Positions 39,808 to 49,643 of a stretch of DNA of 64,000 nucleotides are shown here, in pieces. Source of the DNA: Synechococcus sp. UW69. GTDB lineage: Bacteria; Cyanobacteriota; Cyanobacteriia; PCC-6307; Cyanobiaceae. Where the stretch lies: assembly GCF_900474185.1 (NCBI RefSeq), contig NZ_UCNW01000008.1, positions 647,026 to 711,025 on the forward strand, in the 5' to 3' direction. How positions within the stretch are numbered: position 1 is the stretch's first letter; every line of letters starts with the position of its first letter. The position numbers and the translations under genes were made by a program. A model generated the notes under the pieces. That model saw nothing but the letters and a program-made list of their open reading frames with translations, ran no database searches and was not told the DNA's origin.

Positions 39808-41085
39808 GTGCTCGATCAGCGCCTTGTGCGTGACAACCCCGAAACGATCGCCCAGCAACTGGGGCGACGAGGCAAGGCGGTTGATCTCACCAAACTGCAG
39901 CTGATCGCTCAGCAGCAGCGTGATCTGGAGCAACAACGCAGCAGCCTTCAGGCGGAAGGCAACCAGATCGGCAAAGAGGTCGGCCAGCGGATCAAGGCAG
40001 GTGCTGATCCCAAAGGCGAGGACGTCGCCGAACTTCGCCAAAAGGGCAATGCCATCAAGCAGAAGGTGGCGGTTCTTGAGGACGAGGAAAAGCAGCTGTC
40101 GAGTGAGCTCAAGCAACAGCTGCTTGGTTTCCCCAACCTGCCGGCCGAAGCCTGCCCTGACGGGCGCAGTGAGGAGGACAACATTGAGGTGCGCCGCTGG
40201 GGCAGCCCACGCGTTGAAGACAACCTGGAAGAGCACTGGCAGATCGCTGAACGCCTGCAGCTGCTCGATACCGAACGATCCGTCCGCATCGCTCAGAGCC
40301 GGTTCGTCACCTTGCTGGGCCAGGGAGCACGCCTGGAGCGTGGCCTGATCAACTTCATGCTCGACCTCCATGCGAGCAAGGGGTACCGGGAAGTGCTGCC
40401 CCCGGTGCTTGTGAACAGCGCCAGCCTCACCGGATCAGGACAACTGCCCAAGTTCGCTGAGGAGAGCTTCCGTTGCGCGGATGACGACCTCTGGCTGACA
40501 CCGACCGCCGAGGTGCCGGTGACCTCCCTACACAGGGACGAAATCATCCCGGCGGATCAACTGCCGCTGCGCTACGCCGCCTACAGCCCCTGTTTCCGCC
40601 GTGAGGCCGGCAGCTACGGCCGCGACACCCGAGGCCTGATTCGCCTTCACCAGTTCAACAAGGTGGAGCTGTACTGGTTTGCACATCCGGATCACTCCGA
40701 GGAAGCCCACCAGCAGATCACCGCTGATGCAGAAGCTGTGCTGCAAGCCCTGGAGCTTCCCTATCGAGTCTTAGACCTGTGCACCGCCGACCTTGGCTTC
40801 TCAGCGCGCCGGACCTACGACCTCGAGGTCTGGCTCCCTGGGGCGGGTGCCTACCGGGAAATCTCGAGTTGCAGCGTCTGTGGCGATTTCCAGGCGCGAC
40901 GTTCCTCCATCCGCACCAAAGAAGGCAAGGCAACGAAACTGGTCCACACCCTGAACGGCAGCGGTCTGGCCATTGGCAGAACCATGGCGGCCCTGCTGGA
41001 GAACGGCCAACAGGCAGACGGCAGCGTTCTGCTGCCCAAAGCCTTGGTGCCTTACGTCGGCCGCGAGCGACTCCAGCCAGAATGA
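39808..41085 (+). CDS. serS: seryl-tRNA synthetase
   Basis: Charges tRNA-Ser. 425 aa from GTG. N-terminal coiled-coil arm (about residues 25-105) that contacts the long variable arm; class II motif 2 (FRREAGSYGRDTRGLIRLHQF) and motif 3 (LNGSGLAIGRTMAALLEN); motif 1 near GYREVLPPVLVN. Complete. Confidence 0.96.
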   Translation: MLDQRLVRDNPETIAQQLGRRGKAVDLTKLQLIAQQQRDLEQQRSSLQAEGNQIGKEVGQRIKAGADPKGEDVAELRQKGNAIKQKVAVLEDEEKQLSSELKQQLLGFPNLPAEACPDGRSEEDNIEVRRWGSPRVEDNLEEHWQIAERLQLLDTERSVRIAQSRFVTLLGQGARLERGLINFMLDLHASKGYREVLPPVLVNSASLTGSGQLPKFAEESFRCADDDLWLTPTAEVPVTSLHRDEIIPADQLPLRYAAYSPCFRREAGSYGRDTRGLIRLHQFNKVELYWFAHPDHSEEAHQQITADAEAVLQALELPYRVLDLCTADLGFSARRTYDLEVWLPGAGAYREISSCSVCGDFQARRSSIRTKEGKATKLVHTLNGSGLAIGRTMAALLENGQQADGSVLLPKALVPYVGRERLQPE

Positions 41086-41109
41086 TCCGATCAGAATCCT
41101 GACGGGAAT

Positions 41110-42192
41110 ATGAACGTATTGGCGGCCCTCCTGGTCCTTGCTCTGCTGATCGTGGTGCATGAAGCAGGACATTTCCTTGCAGCCACACTCCAGGGCATCC
41201 GCGTCAGCGGCTTCTCGATCGGCTTCGGTCCTGCACTGCTCAAGAGGCAACGTCGCGGTGTGACCTACGCCCTGCGGCTGTTTCCCCTTGGTGGCTTCGT
41301 TGCCTTCCCTGACGACGACGAAGACAGCATGATCCCGGCGGATGATCCGGATCTGCTGCGCAACCGGCCGATCCCCCATCAAGCCCTGGTGGTTGCAGCG
41401 GGGGTGATGGCCAATCTGGCGTTGGCTCTTGTGGTGTTACTGGGTCAAGCAGCTTTTGTCGGTGTCCCTGCTGCGCCGGAACCGGGGGTCCTGGTGGTTC
41501 AAGTGCAACCCGGTGGGGCCGCCGCCCGCTCCGGCCTCCGTGCCGGCGACCAGATCCTCAGTCTGAACACCAAACCCCTCACTGCAGGTCAACGCGGCGT
41601 CGAGGCAATGGTGCGGGATGTGAAAGCAGCACCGCAACAATCCATCCGTGTGGAGCGAAAACGGGGGGACGAGACGACCACCGTTCAACTGATCCCCGAC
41701 GATCAGCAGGGCATGGGGAAAATCGGTGCCCAACTGCAGGCCAACATCAGCGGAGCGATGCGCCCAGTGCATCATCCCGGGGAACTCCTTCTCACCACCG
41801 GCTCGCAGTTCAGCCAACTGCTGCAGCAAACCGTGCGTGGCTACGCCGGTCTGTTCACCAACTTCAGAGCCACCGCAGGCCAGGTGAGTGGTCCGGTGAA
41901 GATCGTTGAAATGGGGGCTCAGCTCAGCCAGCAGGGGGGATCGGGGTTGGTGCTCTTCTCAGCACTCATTTCGATCAATCTGGCGGTGCTCAATTCGCTC
42001 CCGCTGCCACTGCTCGATGGCTGGCAGATGATGATGCTTGCGATCCAATCCGTTCGCGGTCGTCCTGTTTCGGAACGGATTCAAATGGCCTTTGCACAAT
42101 CTGGTTTTCTTCTTCTGGTGGGTCTCACCCTTGTGCTGATCGTGCGTGACACCAGTCAGCTGCCCGTGGTTCAGCAATTGATGGGTCGCTGA
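41110..42192 (+). CDS. rseP: RIP metalloprotease RseP (site-2 protease)
   Basis: An intramembrane zinc protease. 360 aa. HEAGH at residues 17-21 in the first span; the PDZ domain about residues 120-205 ([22 protein letters not shown]); the second metal-binding block [13 protein letters not shown] near residue 300. It may cleave anti-sigma factors or remnant signal peptides. 25 bp after serS. Confidence 0.93.
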   Translation: MNVLAALLVLALLIVVHEAGHFLAATLQGIRVSGFSIGFGPALLKRQRRGVTYALRLFPLGGFVAFPDDDEDSMIPADDPDLLRNRPIPHQALVVAAGVMANLALALVVLLGQAAFVGVPAAPEPGVLVVQVQPGGAAARSGLRAGDQILSLNTKPLTAGQRGVEAMVRDVKAAPQQSIRVERKRGDETTTVQLIPDDQQGMGKIGAQLQANISGAMRPVHHPGELLLTTGSQFSQLLQQTVRGYAGLFTNFRATAGQVSGPVKIVEMGAQLSQQGGSGLVLFSALISINLAVLNSLPLPLLDGWQMMMLAIQSVRGRPVSERIQMAFAQSGFLLLVGLTLVLIVRDTSQLPVVQQLMGR

Positions 42193-42248
42193 GGCAGAGA
42201 GGGCGCCCGTGTATCGTTGACGATTCAATCGCTCGCTGCCCCCGCTGC

Positions 42249-42551
42249 ATGGCCAAGAAGTCGATGATCGCTCGCGATGTGAAGCGCAAGAAAATGGTTG
42301 AGCGCTATGCGGCGAAGCGCGCAGCACTGATGGCAGCGTTTAATGCAGCCGAAGATCCGATGGATCGTTTGGAGATCCACCGCAAGATTCAGGCTCTCCC
42401 CCGCAACAGTGCACGCATCCGTGTTCGCAACCGCTGCTGGGCCACAGGCAAGCCCCGCGGTGTTTACAGGGATTTCGGCCTTTGCCGCAACCAGCTTCGT
42501 GAGCGCGCCCACAAAGGAGAACTGCCCGGCGTGGTTAAGTCCAGCTGGTGA
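42249..42551 (+). CDS. rpsN: 30S ribosomal protein S14
   Basis: 100 aa, zinc-free S14 type: [20 protein letters not shown] at the start and [19 protein letters not shown] near the C-terminus. The C-terminal stretch [23 protein letters not shown] is characteristic. About 57 bp after rseP. Confidence 0.96.
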   Translation: MAKKSMIARDVKRKKMVERYAAKRAALMAAFNAAEDPMDRLEIHRKIQALPRNSARIRVRNRCWATGKPRGVYRDFGLCRNQLRERAHKGELPGVVKSSW

Positions 42552-42658
42552 TCCATTCCTCGCCATGGCGTTGCCACGGGGAGGTTTGACCTCCCCTTTC
42601 TTGTGAAGAGCAGCCATGAAATGTCAGACTTGGGATTGACAAAAGGACATAAGACGTC

Positions 42659-44824
42659 GTGCAAGGACAAACCCAGTCGATCTCCTTTGACGGACGTGAG
42701 ATTCGACTGACCACCGGGCGCTTTGCCCCTCAGGCGGGAGGATCCGTCTTGGTGGAGTGTGGCGACACCGCCGTGCTTGTCACAGCAACCCGTTCCGGGG
42801 GCCGTGAGGGCATTGATTTCCTGCCACTGATCTGCGACTACGAAGAGCGCCTCTATGCGGCTGGGCGCATTCCCGGCAGCTACATGCGTCGTGAAAGCCG
42901 CCCACCAGAACGGGCCACCCTCACGGCTCGGCTGATTGACCGCCCCATGCGGCCCTTGTTCCCCAGCTGGATGCGTGATGACCTGCAGGTGGTGGCCACT
43001 TGCTTGTCTCTCGATGAAAGGGTCCCCGCCGATGTTCTGGCGGTAACGGGCGCTTCCATTGCCACCCTTCTGGCAGGCATCCCTTTCAACGGCCCCATGG
43101 CGGCGGTGCGCGTGGGTCTGCTGGGGGACGATTTCGTCCTCAATCCGAGTTACCGGGAAATTGAACGGGGTGATCTGGACCTCGTGGTCGCCGGAACCCC
43201 TGACGGCGTGGTAATGGTCGAGGCCGGTGCCAACCAGCTGCCGGAACAGGACGTGATCGAAGCGATTGATTTCGGCTACGAAGCGATCTGCGAACTCATC
43301 AAGGCTCAGGAACAACTCCTCAAGGATCTGGGCATCACCCAGGTGAAGCCGGAGCCCCCCGAACAGGACAGCACAGTTCCCGCCTATCTGGCCAAGCAGT
43401 GCACCAAAGCCATCAGCGCTGTCCTCAGCAAATTTGATCAGAGCAAGGAGGAACGGGATACAGCCCTTGAGAAAGTGAAGGGCGAGGTTTCAGAAGCCAT
43501 CGCAGCCCTCAAGGACGACCATGCCGTCCGCCAGGCTCTGGCCAGCAGCTCGAAGTTGCTCGGCAACAGCTTCAAGGCGCTGACCAAGACGTTGATGCGT
43601 CAACAGATCCTCAAGGACGGCAAGCGCGTCGATGGACGTGGCCTCGACGAGGTGCGTCAGATCAGTGCCATGGCCGGAGTCCTGCCGCGCCGAGTGCACG
43701 GCTCAGGTCTGTTCCAGCGCGGACTGACCCAGGTGCTGTCCACCGCAACGCTGGGCACTCCCAGCGATGCCCAGGAGATGGACGACCTCCATCCCAATAC
43801 CGAGAAGCTGTATCTGCACCATTACAACTTCCCTCCCTACTCCGTCGGTGAGACCCGGCCGATGCGTTCACCCGGACGTCGTGAAATCGGCCACGGAGCG
43901 TTGGCCGAGCGGGCCATTCTTCCGGTTCTCCCTGAGAAGGACACCTTCCCCTATGTGGTGCGTGTGGTTAGCGAAGTGCTCAGCTCGAATGGCTCCACCT
44001 CCATGGGTTCTGTTTGCGGCAGCACCCTGTCCCTGATGGATGCTGGTGTGCCGTTGAAAGCCCCCGTGAGTGGCGCTGCCATGGGCCTGATCAAGGAGGG
44101 CGATGAGGTGCGGATCCTCACCGACATCCAGGGAATCGAGGATTTCCTCGGCGACATGGACTTCAAGGTGGCCGGAAGCGAAAAGGGCATCACAGCCCTG
44201 CAGATGGACATGAAGATCACCGGCCTGCCAGTGAAGACGGTGGCCGAAGCCGTCAATCAGGCGCGCCCGGCGCGACTCCACATCCTCGAGAAAATGCTCG
44301 AGGCGATCGACACACCGCGGGACAACCTCTCTCCTCACGCCCCACGCCTGCTCAGCTTCAGGATTGATCCTGAGCTGATCGGCACCGTGATCGGTCCCGG
44401 CGGACGCACCATCAAGGGCATCACCGAACGCACGAACACCAAGATCGACATCGAGGACGGCGGCATCGTGACCATCGCGTCCCACGATGGTGCTGCAGCT
44501 GAAGAAGCCCAGAAGATCATCGAAGGCCTGACCCGCAAGGTCAACGAAGGCGAGGTGTTCTCCGGGTCGATCACCCGCATCATCCCCATTGGTGCCTTTG
44601 TGGAGATCCTTCCTGGCAAGGAAGGCATGATCCACATCTCGCAGCTGTCCGAAGCGCGGGTGGAAAAGGTCGAGGATGTCGTGAAGGTGGGCGACGAAGT
44701 CACCGTGCGGGTACGAGAAATCGACAACCGCGGACGCATCAACCTCACCCTGCGCGGTGTGCCCCAGGCCGGTGAGACCTCCGAGGTGGAGCCTCAGCCC
44801 ACCCCGGTAGCACCGCTCAGCTGA
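42659..44824 (+). CDS. pnp: polyribonucleotide nucleotidyltransferase (PNPase)
   Basis: 3'-5' phosphorolytic RNA decay. 721 aa from GTG. Two RNase PH domains (first about 1-230, second about 320-540 with [21 protein letters not shown]), an alpha-helical linker, KH domain ([20 protein letters not shown]) and S1 domain ([26 protein letters not shown]). Complete. Convergent with cysQ, 7 bp apart. Confidence 0.96.
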   Translation: MQGQTQSISFDGREIRLTTGRFAPQAGGSVLVECGDTAVLVTATRSGGREGIDFLPLICDYEERLYAAGRIPGSYMRRESRPPERATLTARLIDRPMRPLFPSWMRDDLQVVATCLSLDERVPADVLAVTGASIATLLAGIPFNGPMAAVRVGLLGDDFVLNPSYREIERGDLDLVVAGTPDGVVMVEAGANQLPEQDVIEAIDFGYEAICELIKAQEQLLKDLGITQVKPEPPEQDSTVPAYLAKQCTKAISAVLSKFDQSKEERDTALEKVKGEVSEAIAALKDDHAVRQALASSSKLLGNSFKALTKTLMRQQILKDGKRVDGRGLDEVRQISAMAGVLPRRVHGSGLFQRGLTQVLSTATLGTPSDAQEMDDLHPNTEKLYLHHYNFPPYSVGETRPMRSPGRREIGHGALAERAILPVLPEKDTFPYVVRVVSEVLSSNGSTSMGSVCGSTLSLMDAGVPLKAPVSGAAMGLIKEGDEVRILTDIQGIEDFLGDMDFKVAGSEKGITALQMDMKITGLPVKTVAEAVNQARPARLHILEKMLEAIDTPRDNLSPHAPRLLSFRIDPELIGTVIGPGGRTIKGITERTNTKIDIEDGGIVTIASHDGAAAEEAQKIIEGLTRKVNEGEVFSGSITRIIPIGAFVEILPGKEGMIHISQLSEARVEKVEDVVKVGDEVTVRVREIDNRGRINLTLRGVPQAGETSEVEPQPTPVAPLS

Positions 44825-44831
44825 TCAGGTC

Positions 44832-45749
44832 TCAGACCTGAAAGCCGGGATCGATCTCGGCCATGGCCCGCGTCGCACGCTCTCCGAGCTCGGCGTGGGC
44901 TTTTCCATGGCTGGCGATCAGACAGCCGGCCTGACGAACATCGCCGGTGTTGTAGGTGAGGTCGGCCTGATCCGAATGGGTGAAGCGACCACCGGCTGCC
45001 AGCAGCACCGCTTCCGGAGCCGCCATGTCCCAATCCTTGGGAGCGCTCTTGCCGGATAGGGAGACGTAGAGGTCGGTTTCGCCTCTCAGGATCGTGGCCA
45101 CCTTGAAGCCAACGCTGCCCACTGCTTTGGAACCGCCGAGATTGAGGGCATCAATCAGCTTCACCAGACGGTCGTCGCGGTGGCTGCGGCTGGCCACCAG
45201 GATTAGATCCGAAACCGCGGTTCTGTCGCTGAAGCGAACCGGCGACCGCTCACCTTGACGGTCTTCACACCATGCTCCTTCGCCGACGATGCCGATCCAG
45301 AGTTCATCGGCTTCCGGCAGCAGCACCACCCCAAGAACGGGGCGCCGCCCCCGCACCAGAGCCAGATGAACGGCGTATTCGCCTGTGCCCTGCAGGAAAT
45401 CCTTGGTGCCGTCCAGGGGGTCGAGGATCCAGAGCCACTCTGCAGGCAGTGGTTGGCCTTCAGTGAGCTGCTCCTTAGCAGTCTCCTCACTTAACAGCGT
45501 CCAGTCGGCATCCGCAAAGGAGCTGGACAGACCATCCAGCAACCACTTGTTCACGGCCAGGTCAGCCGCAGACACCGGCCCCTCTCCGCCGTCATCAACA
45601 CTCAAAGCTTTGGGAAAACCGTGAGGGGGTTGCTCACCGCGGGCATAGGCCCGCAAGATGTCGGCTGCTCCCCAGCTGAGGCGACGAAGTTCCGTCAGCA
45701 GAGCCTCCTGGTTGACGCCGGAGGGGAGAACGGCAGAGCTGGGCATCAT
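44832..45749 (-). CDS. cysQ: 3'(2'),5'-bisphosphate nucleotidase CysQ
   Basis: Hydrolyses PAP made during sulfate assimilation. 305 aa. Inositol monophosphatase-type metal sites: LLSEE, WILDPLDGTKDFL and the late KDWDMAAPEAVLLAAGG. Start at ATG 45749 (a second ATG follows at once). It is divergent from rsmI with a very short gap. Confidence 0.9.
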   Translation of the reverse strand: MMPSSAVLPSGVNQEALLTELRRLSWGAADILRAYARGEQPPHGFPKALSVDDGGEGPVSAADLAVNKWLLDGLSSSFADADWTLLSEETAKEQLTEGQPLPAEWLWILDPLDGTKDFLQGTGEYAVHLALVRGRRPVLGVVLLPEADELWIGIVGEGAWCEDRQGERSPVRFSDRTAVSDLILVASRSHRDDRLVKLIDALNLGGSKAVGSVGFKVATILRGETDLYVSLSGKSAPKDWDMAAPEAVLLAAGGRFTHSDQADLTYNTGDVRQAGCLIASHGKAHAELGERATRAMAEIDPGFQV

Positions 45750-45775
45750 GATCAATGCAGGCGCTCGCCATTGTG

Positions 45776-46633
45776 ATGCAGCGGGATGAACCAAGCGGCG
45801 GCAGCCTCTATCTGGTGGGCACCCCCATTGGTCATCTGGGGGATCTATCCCCGCGAGCCCGCGACGTGCTCAAGAACGTCGATGTGATCGCCTGTGAAGA
45901 CACCCGCCACAGCGGACAGCTGCTGAGCAACCTTGGCGCCAGGGCCCGCAAGGTGTCCTTTCATCAGCACAACACCCGCACACGCGTGCCCCAACTTCTG
46001 GATGTTCTGGCTGAAGGGCAAAGCCTCGCCGTGATCAGTGATGCAGGCCTGCCTGGCATCAGCGACCCCGGCGAAGAACTGGTGGCCGCTGCGCACCAGG
46101 CCGGCCATCCGGTGATCTGTATTCCAGGCCCCTGCGCAGCCACCACTGCTCTTGTGAGCAGTGGATTGCCCAGCGGACGCTTTTGCTTCGAAGGATTTCT
46201 GCCTGCCAAGGGGAAGGAGCGACGGGCCCGCCTCGAAGCCATCAGCAACGAAAGTCGAACCACCGTGCTGTACGAAGCACCACACCGACTGATCACGCTG
46301 CTCGAGGAACTTCAGCAACACTGCGGAGGAAGCCGTGCCCTTCAGGTGGCACGAGAACTGACCAAACGCCACGAAGAGCAGGTAGGGCCGACGGTGGAAC
46401 AAGCCCTGCAGCACTTTCAGCATCACCCCCCGCAGGGTGAATGCACTGTTGTGCTGGGAGGAGCACAACCGGCAGAGCCGGAGGAACCCGACGACAGTGA
46501 CCTGCTCAAGCAACTGCAGGCGTTGCAGGATGCCGGCGCAACCGCCAGTGACGCGGCACGGCAACTGGCCCAGGCCACAGGTCTGTCAAGACGACGGCTG
46601 TATTCCCTCCTGCACCAGGGCACGTCAAACTGA
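45776..46633 (+). CDS. rsmI: 16S rRNA 2'-O-ribose C1402 methyltransferase RsmI
   Basis: SAM-dependent tetrapyrrole-methylase fold. LYLVGTPIGHLGDLSPRA near the N-terminus, ACEDTRHSGQLL, VISDAGLPGISDPGEEL and GPCAATTALVSSGLP are all present; the C-terminal HTH-like region (ASDAARQLAQATGLSRRRLYSLL) is complete. The start at 45776 fits family length; the ATG at 45755 (seven codons longer) is possible. Confidence 0.92.
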   Translation: MQRDEPSGGSLYLVGTPIGHLGDLSPRARDVLKNVDVIACEDTRHSGQLLSNLGARARKVSFHQHNTRTRVPQLLDVLAEGQSLAVISDAGLPGISDPGEELVAAAHQAGHPVICIPGPCAATTALVSSGLPSGRFCFEGFLPAKGKERRARLEAISNESRTTVLYEAPHRLITLLEELQQHCGGSRALQVARELTKRHEEQVGPTVEQALQHFQHHPPQGECTVVLGGAQPAEPEEPDDSDLLKQLQALQDAGATASDAARQLAQATGLSRRRLYSLLHQGTSN

Positions 46634-46652
46634 GCCTGTCGACGGTTGTGCT

Positions 46653-46889
46653 GTGTTGATTCGCCTGCGTCTTCTGCTGATCAGCCTGGGGAGTGGTCTG
46701 CTGCTCCTGCTGCTGCTCTGCCTTGGAGCGCAGAACCTTCAGGATCGCCAAGCGCTCAAGCTTGGGGGGCAGCGCTCCGTTCCTCTTCCCACCGGTTTTC
46801 TCGTGGGGATAGCGCTGGTGATTGGCGTGATCAGTGGCGGAACAAGCACCGCTGTCTTGCTTCCCGATCAACGCGATCGATTCGATTAG
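46653..46889 (+). CDS. small two-span membrane protein, LapA-like
   Basis: 78 aa from GTG. The first span is very Leu-rich (residues 4-22), a basic loop (QDRQALKLGGQRS) follows, and the second span (about 43-65) is Gly/Ile/Val-rich. The layout resembles LapA/DUF1049 proteins, but similarity is by eye only. 19 bp after rsmI. Confidence 0.55.
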   Translation: MLIRLRLLLISLGSGLLLLLLLCLGAQNLQDRQALKLGGQRSVPLPTGFLVGIALVIGVISGGTSTAVLLPDQRDRFD

Positions 46890-46908
46890 TGGTGTTCAGC
46901 TGGATCGC

Positions 46909-47655
46909 TCAGGCGTCAAGCGCGATCAGCGTTCCATCCAACACCAGCCTTGTGATGCCTCGGGCAAGCAGATAGCTGCTGGTGCGCTGAAAGACAGCGG
47001 TATCGGGGACCTTGATCACTCTTTGGCTGCGACCGCACTGGCGTTTGGCCTCTCGAGGACTCGCAAACAGACACAGCCCCTGGCGTGTCTGCTCGGCGTC
47101 ATCCAGGAAGCCCAACTCTGGAAACTCCTTGAGGGGCCGGGCATCCAGCTCGACCACCTTGTCGACGAGCATGTAGGCGCTGTCAGGGAGCAAATCGACA
47201 CTGAACGGTTGCGCCTGATTCAGCGGTCGATCACTGAGGTCGCCAACACCGACGAGGGGCACGAGCTCTGTGAAAGTCTCAGTGATGCCGATGTCGTCGT
47301 CTTCGTTGAGCTCTTCTTCAGCGTCCTCGCCGAAATCATCAGCGTCATCGAGGGCCAGACTGCTTTCATCACCTGTGAGGGAGTCATCCTCGGGCTCCTT
47401 CTGTGGGGATGCAACAGCAGGGGGCTCCGGTTCAGCCTGAATGACGGGATTGACCGGGGGAGAGGCCGTCGATCCCTTGAGGCGAGTGGCTTTCAGCGCG
47501 GCATAAGCATCAGCTGGCAGCAGTGACTTCACCGTGCGGCTGACGGTATTGGGGCTGCAGCCGAAGGCCTCAGCCAAAGCAGCTGTTGACTCGCCGGCCT
47601 TGTAGCGACCGACCAGATCCTGCTTCTCGCTGTCGCTGAGACGACGCGGCGCCAT
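46909..47655 (-). CDS. HTH DNA-binding protein with acidic linker
   Basis: 248 aa from the ATG at 47655. The N-terminal HTH of the resolvase/sigma type (TAALAEAFGCSPNTVSRTVKSLL, about residues 23-45), an acidic linker (about 85-125), and a folded C-terminal region (SAYMLVDKVVELDARPLKEF; AKRQCGRSQRVIKVPDTAVFQ). Known in cyanobacteria as a conserved protein of unknown target. Divergent from tRNA-Arg. Confidence 0.7.
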   Translation of the reverse strand: MAPRRLSDSEKQDLVGRYKAGESTAALAEAFGCSPNTVSRTVKSLLPADAYAALKATRLKGSTASPPVNPVIQAEPEPPAVASPQKEPEDDSLTGDESSLALDDADDFGEDAEEELNEDDDIGITETFTELVPLVGVGDLSDRPLNQAQPFSVDLLPDSAYMLVDKVVELDARPLKEFPELGFLDDAEQTRQGLCLFASPREAKRQCGRSQRVIKVPDTAVFQRTSSYLLARGITRLVLDGTLIALDA

Positions 47656-47743
47656 TGATGCCGACCAACAGCCCATCACCTTAGGAGGCACAAGGCATGG
47701 AAATCCAGCCCGCCTGAAGCAGCCTGCCAAAATGAGATCGCTT

Positions 47744-47817
47744 GCTCCCTTAGCTCAGCTGGATAGAGCAACTGCCTTCTAAGCAGTCGGTCGATGGTTC
47801 GAATCCATCAGGGGGCG
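47744..47817 (+). tRNA. tRNA-Arg (TCT)
   Basis: 74-nt cloverleaf by eye: 7-bp acceptor stem (GCTCCCT with AGGGGGC, one wobble), D arm with AGCTGG-type loop, 5-bp anticodon stem ACTGC/GCAGT with loop CTTCTAA (anticodon TCT), and T arm GATGG-TTCGAAT-CCATC. No encoded CCA. It is the 5' border of the island. Confidence 0.95.
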
Positions 47818-47818
47818 T
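47768..47818. repeat. attachment-site-like repeat (attL), 3' part of tRNA-Arg
   Basis: 51 bp, covering the anticodon arm to one base past the tRNA end, recur without mismatch at 50108-50158. A perfect repeat of a tRNA 3' half is the normal footprint of tyrosine-recombinase integration. Confidence 0.85.
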
Positions 47819-47884
47819 CACCAAAAACATAGCCACAGCAGGGGGCCGGTCCCTGAATCCGTGATCCAGTGGAGATCTCCTGCA

Positions 47885-47919
47885 GAGGAGGGCACCTCTT
47901 TCGAGCGGGTGCCCTCCTC
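47885..47919. other. 12-bp perfect stem-loop downstream of tRNA-Arg
   Basis: GAGGAGGGCACC pairs with GGTGCCCTCCTC around an 11-nt loop. No T-run follows, so it is not a classic intrinsic terminator; a tRNA transcript end or a recombination-related structure is possible. Confidence 0.6.
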
Positions 47920-48038
47920 ACCCCTAATGGGTGATAAAACCCGCTGAATAAATCACTCAATTAGAGGAGTTGATTCCCAGCTGAAATGGAGATGGTGAAG
48001 AGATCCAGGAGGCATGACCTCCGCAACACTTCAAACCA

Positions 48039-48269
48039 ATGACCAACAACACCAAAGCCGCCAAGACTTCCTTAGTTAAGTAAGCCGCAACTGGAGTCGT
48101 ATTCGCACTGGCTCCTTTCGCAGTCGTCACTGGCATTGCTGCAGTCAGTGCCCCTCTGCTGATACATACGGCACACGTTGCACCACTCAGTGCTTCAACT
48201 ACAGATGTGAAACCCGCTGCTATTGATCAGATAAAACCCTTGTCGGGAAGCCTGAAGTCTTCGAACTGA
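48039..48269 (+). pseudogene. broken small ORF with one in-frame TAA
   Basis: The frame reads MTNNTKAAKTSLVK, then TAA at codon 15 (48081-48083), and stays open to the TGA at 48267-48269 (77 codons in total). After the stop comes an Ala/Val-rich hydrophobic segment (GVVFALAPFAVVTGIAAVS) and a polar tail. The single stop in an otherwise coherent frame suggests a decayed membrane or exported peptide. No family recognised. Confidence 0.45.
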
Positions 48270-48354
48270 AAGCTATACAAAACCCTTCGGGGAAAAGCAG
48301 GGGGCGTTGTGATTGTCGCTATCCATCTCCCGACAAAACCTCACACACCATTCA

Positions 48355-48379
48355 CCCCGTCAGCGATGGCGGGGTTTTT
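48355..48379 (+). terminator. intrinsic terminator, copy 1
   Basis: CCCCGTC and GGCGGGG pair around a 6-nt loop and are followed by five T. Almost the same hairpin returns at 48654-48678. Confidence 0.75.
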
Positions 48380-48510
48380 ATATATCCACCGCTCAGGCCA
48401 GCCTGTAGTCAGTCACCTCACTTGATTTCATTTGGTCGGCACCAACAACTCAATTTCAACTGCACTGGCTTTGCATAAACGCCATGGTGTTATCGGAGTT
48501 TCCCCTCCAT

Positions 48511-48535
48511 CCAATGGTCCCTGCATGACTATTGG
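48511..48535. repeat. CCAATGG stem-loop repeat, copy A
   Basis: 8-bp stem CCAATGGT/ACTATTGG (one G-T pair) with a 10-nt loop region, followed by GCGCTGAGTGTCAGC. Same family as 53850-53875 and 54115-54139. Confidence 0.7.
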
Positions 48536-48584
48536 GCGCTGAGTGTCAGCGTTTAATCCGTCGCCGACACAGCAAGCAACGGCC

Positions 48585-48613
48585 TGACTCCTTGCAACGA
48601 AGGCGGGGAGTCA
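48585..48613. repeat. TGACTCC/GGAGTCA hairpin, copy 1
   Basis: Inverted repeat TGACTCC ... GGAGTCA downstream of stem-loop A. Related hairpins occur at 53891-53918, 53957-53984 and 54156-54183. Confidence 0.65.
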
Positions 48614-48653
48614 GATCAGCTCATCTCTCAAAAACAAGCCTGCTGATCAGAAG

Positions 48654-48678
48654 CCCCGTCAGTAATGGCGGGGTTTTT
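48654..48678 (+). terminator. intrinsic terminator, copy 2
   Basis: CCCCGTC/GGCGGGG stem with loop AGTAAT and a five-T tail, 299 bp downstream of the first copy. Confidence 0.75.
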
Positions 48679-48821
48679 ATTTGCTTGATCGATCACGGCT
48701 CAACCTCGGCACCCCAAGCAGGGTCATTGGCTGACCAGCCCAATGCAGAAGCTCTTTCCAGCGTTGTTCTGCAGCATCGCGGAATAAGAGACAAGTCCCT
48801 CACCTTCAACCAAGTCGGTGC

Positions 48822-49022
48822 CTAGAGCTTGCAGCGCTTCTTTAGATACTGTCCCTGCTGGAGCTGCTTCTGCCTGAGGTTGCAGCCCACCATCGTGTGG
48901 CAGTGCTGATCGACGCCATAGGTGAAGTGCTGGAAAGTCATGCAGACCACACCGCCTTTCCAGTTCTGCAGATCTCGCTCATCAACGAAGTCCCACTCCT
49001 CCATCACGACCCTGGCCAGCAC
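48822..49022 (-). CDS. small cysteine/histidine-rich hypothetical protein
   Basis: 66 aa from GTG (an in-frame ATG at 49004 would give 60). Acidic N-terminus (MEEWDFVDERDLQNWKGG), a central Cys/His region (FQHFTYGVDQHCHTMVGC) and a basic tail (QYLKKRCKL). A divergent C-terminal fragment exists at 50197-50271 (QHLKKRCKLWAPT), which supports real coding. Function unknown. Confidence 0.55.
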   Translation of the reverse strand: MLARVVMEEWDFVDERDLQNWKGGVVCMTFQHFTYGVDQHCHTMVGCNLRQKQLQQGQYLKKRCKL

Positions 49023-49107
49023 AGATGCACTAGCCAGGGTGGCGATGGGCGATCAAGTGGCGGAACCAACTGCTCGCAGGCATCCAGGCACGCCACCCCA
49101 ACATTCG

Positions 49108-49278
49108 ATGGCTCAGGCCATCAAGGCAATGCGCCTTAATGCCGATGACTTTGTGCCCTCAAGGCACAAAACTGAGTGCATCGAAATCGGAGGAGCCCAT
49201 GACGGCCGAAACTCCACCCCAGCAGATCAAAGAAGCAGACTGACTCTCTGGCCCCTGCTCCAACAGTCTCAAAAATGA
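49108..49278 (+). CDS. 56-aa hypothetical protein, paralogue 1 of the duplicated module
   Basis: Reads MAQAIKAMRLNADDFVPSRH and ends RLTLWPLLQQSQK. The partner at 57060-57230 has the same length. In the first 29 codons five changes are synonymous and one is not (Cys/Phe), a pattern of protein-level constraint; the middle (codons 30-41) is divergent. Unknown family. The antisense open frame differs between copies, so the plus frame is preferred. Confidence 0.55.
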   Translation: MAQAIKAMRLNADDFVPSRHKTECIEIGGAHDGRNSTPADQRSRLTLWPLLQQSQK

Positions 49279-49472
49279 CCTGGGTTGGTCGTTTGGTTAG
49301 GTACACATCAGATACGTCACGCCAATCGACGCTCCACTTGCATCGTCTCAGGTGCCCTCGGAGAAAACGACCCAACACCTAGAGCAAATGGCCCCAGGGC
49401 GCCTCTAGCCAGAAGCTTCGACCCTCTCTCTTCAGCAGTGATGGGTTGAACCATGCACAAACGAGCGAGCTA

Positions 49473-49500
49473 GGCCGTCTCTCCACCGGGAGGGGCGGCC
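49473..49500 (+). terminator. GGCCG hairpin repeat, copy 1
   Basis: 12-bp stem GGCCGTCTCTCC/GGAGGGGCGGCC with loop ACCG followed by a pyrimidine-rich TTCCTCTTT. Terminator-like. Copies at 49823-49850 and 57425-57452. Confidence 0.6.
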
Positions 49501-49643
49501 TTCCTCTTTGGACATTAGATCTTGCGCCTGATGACAGGCCGAACAGCAGAGGAAAGTAACAAGCAATACATAATTTGAGAGTATCTGTAACCGCACAAAC
49601 ACGTTCCTCCGGTTACAAAAAGACGGCCATTGGCTCTTCTGTC

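Larger units (their letters stand above)
49092..49512. repeat. 421-bp duplicated module, copy 1
   Basis: Aligns with 57044-57464 at a constant offset of 7952 bp at both ends. Contains a 56-aa ORF, a non-coding middle and the GGCCG hairpin at its 3' end. The two copies differ by scattered substitutions and small balancing indels. Confidence 0.9.
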
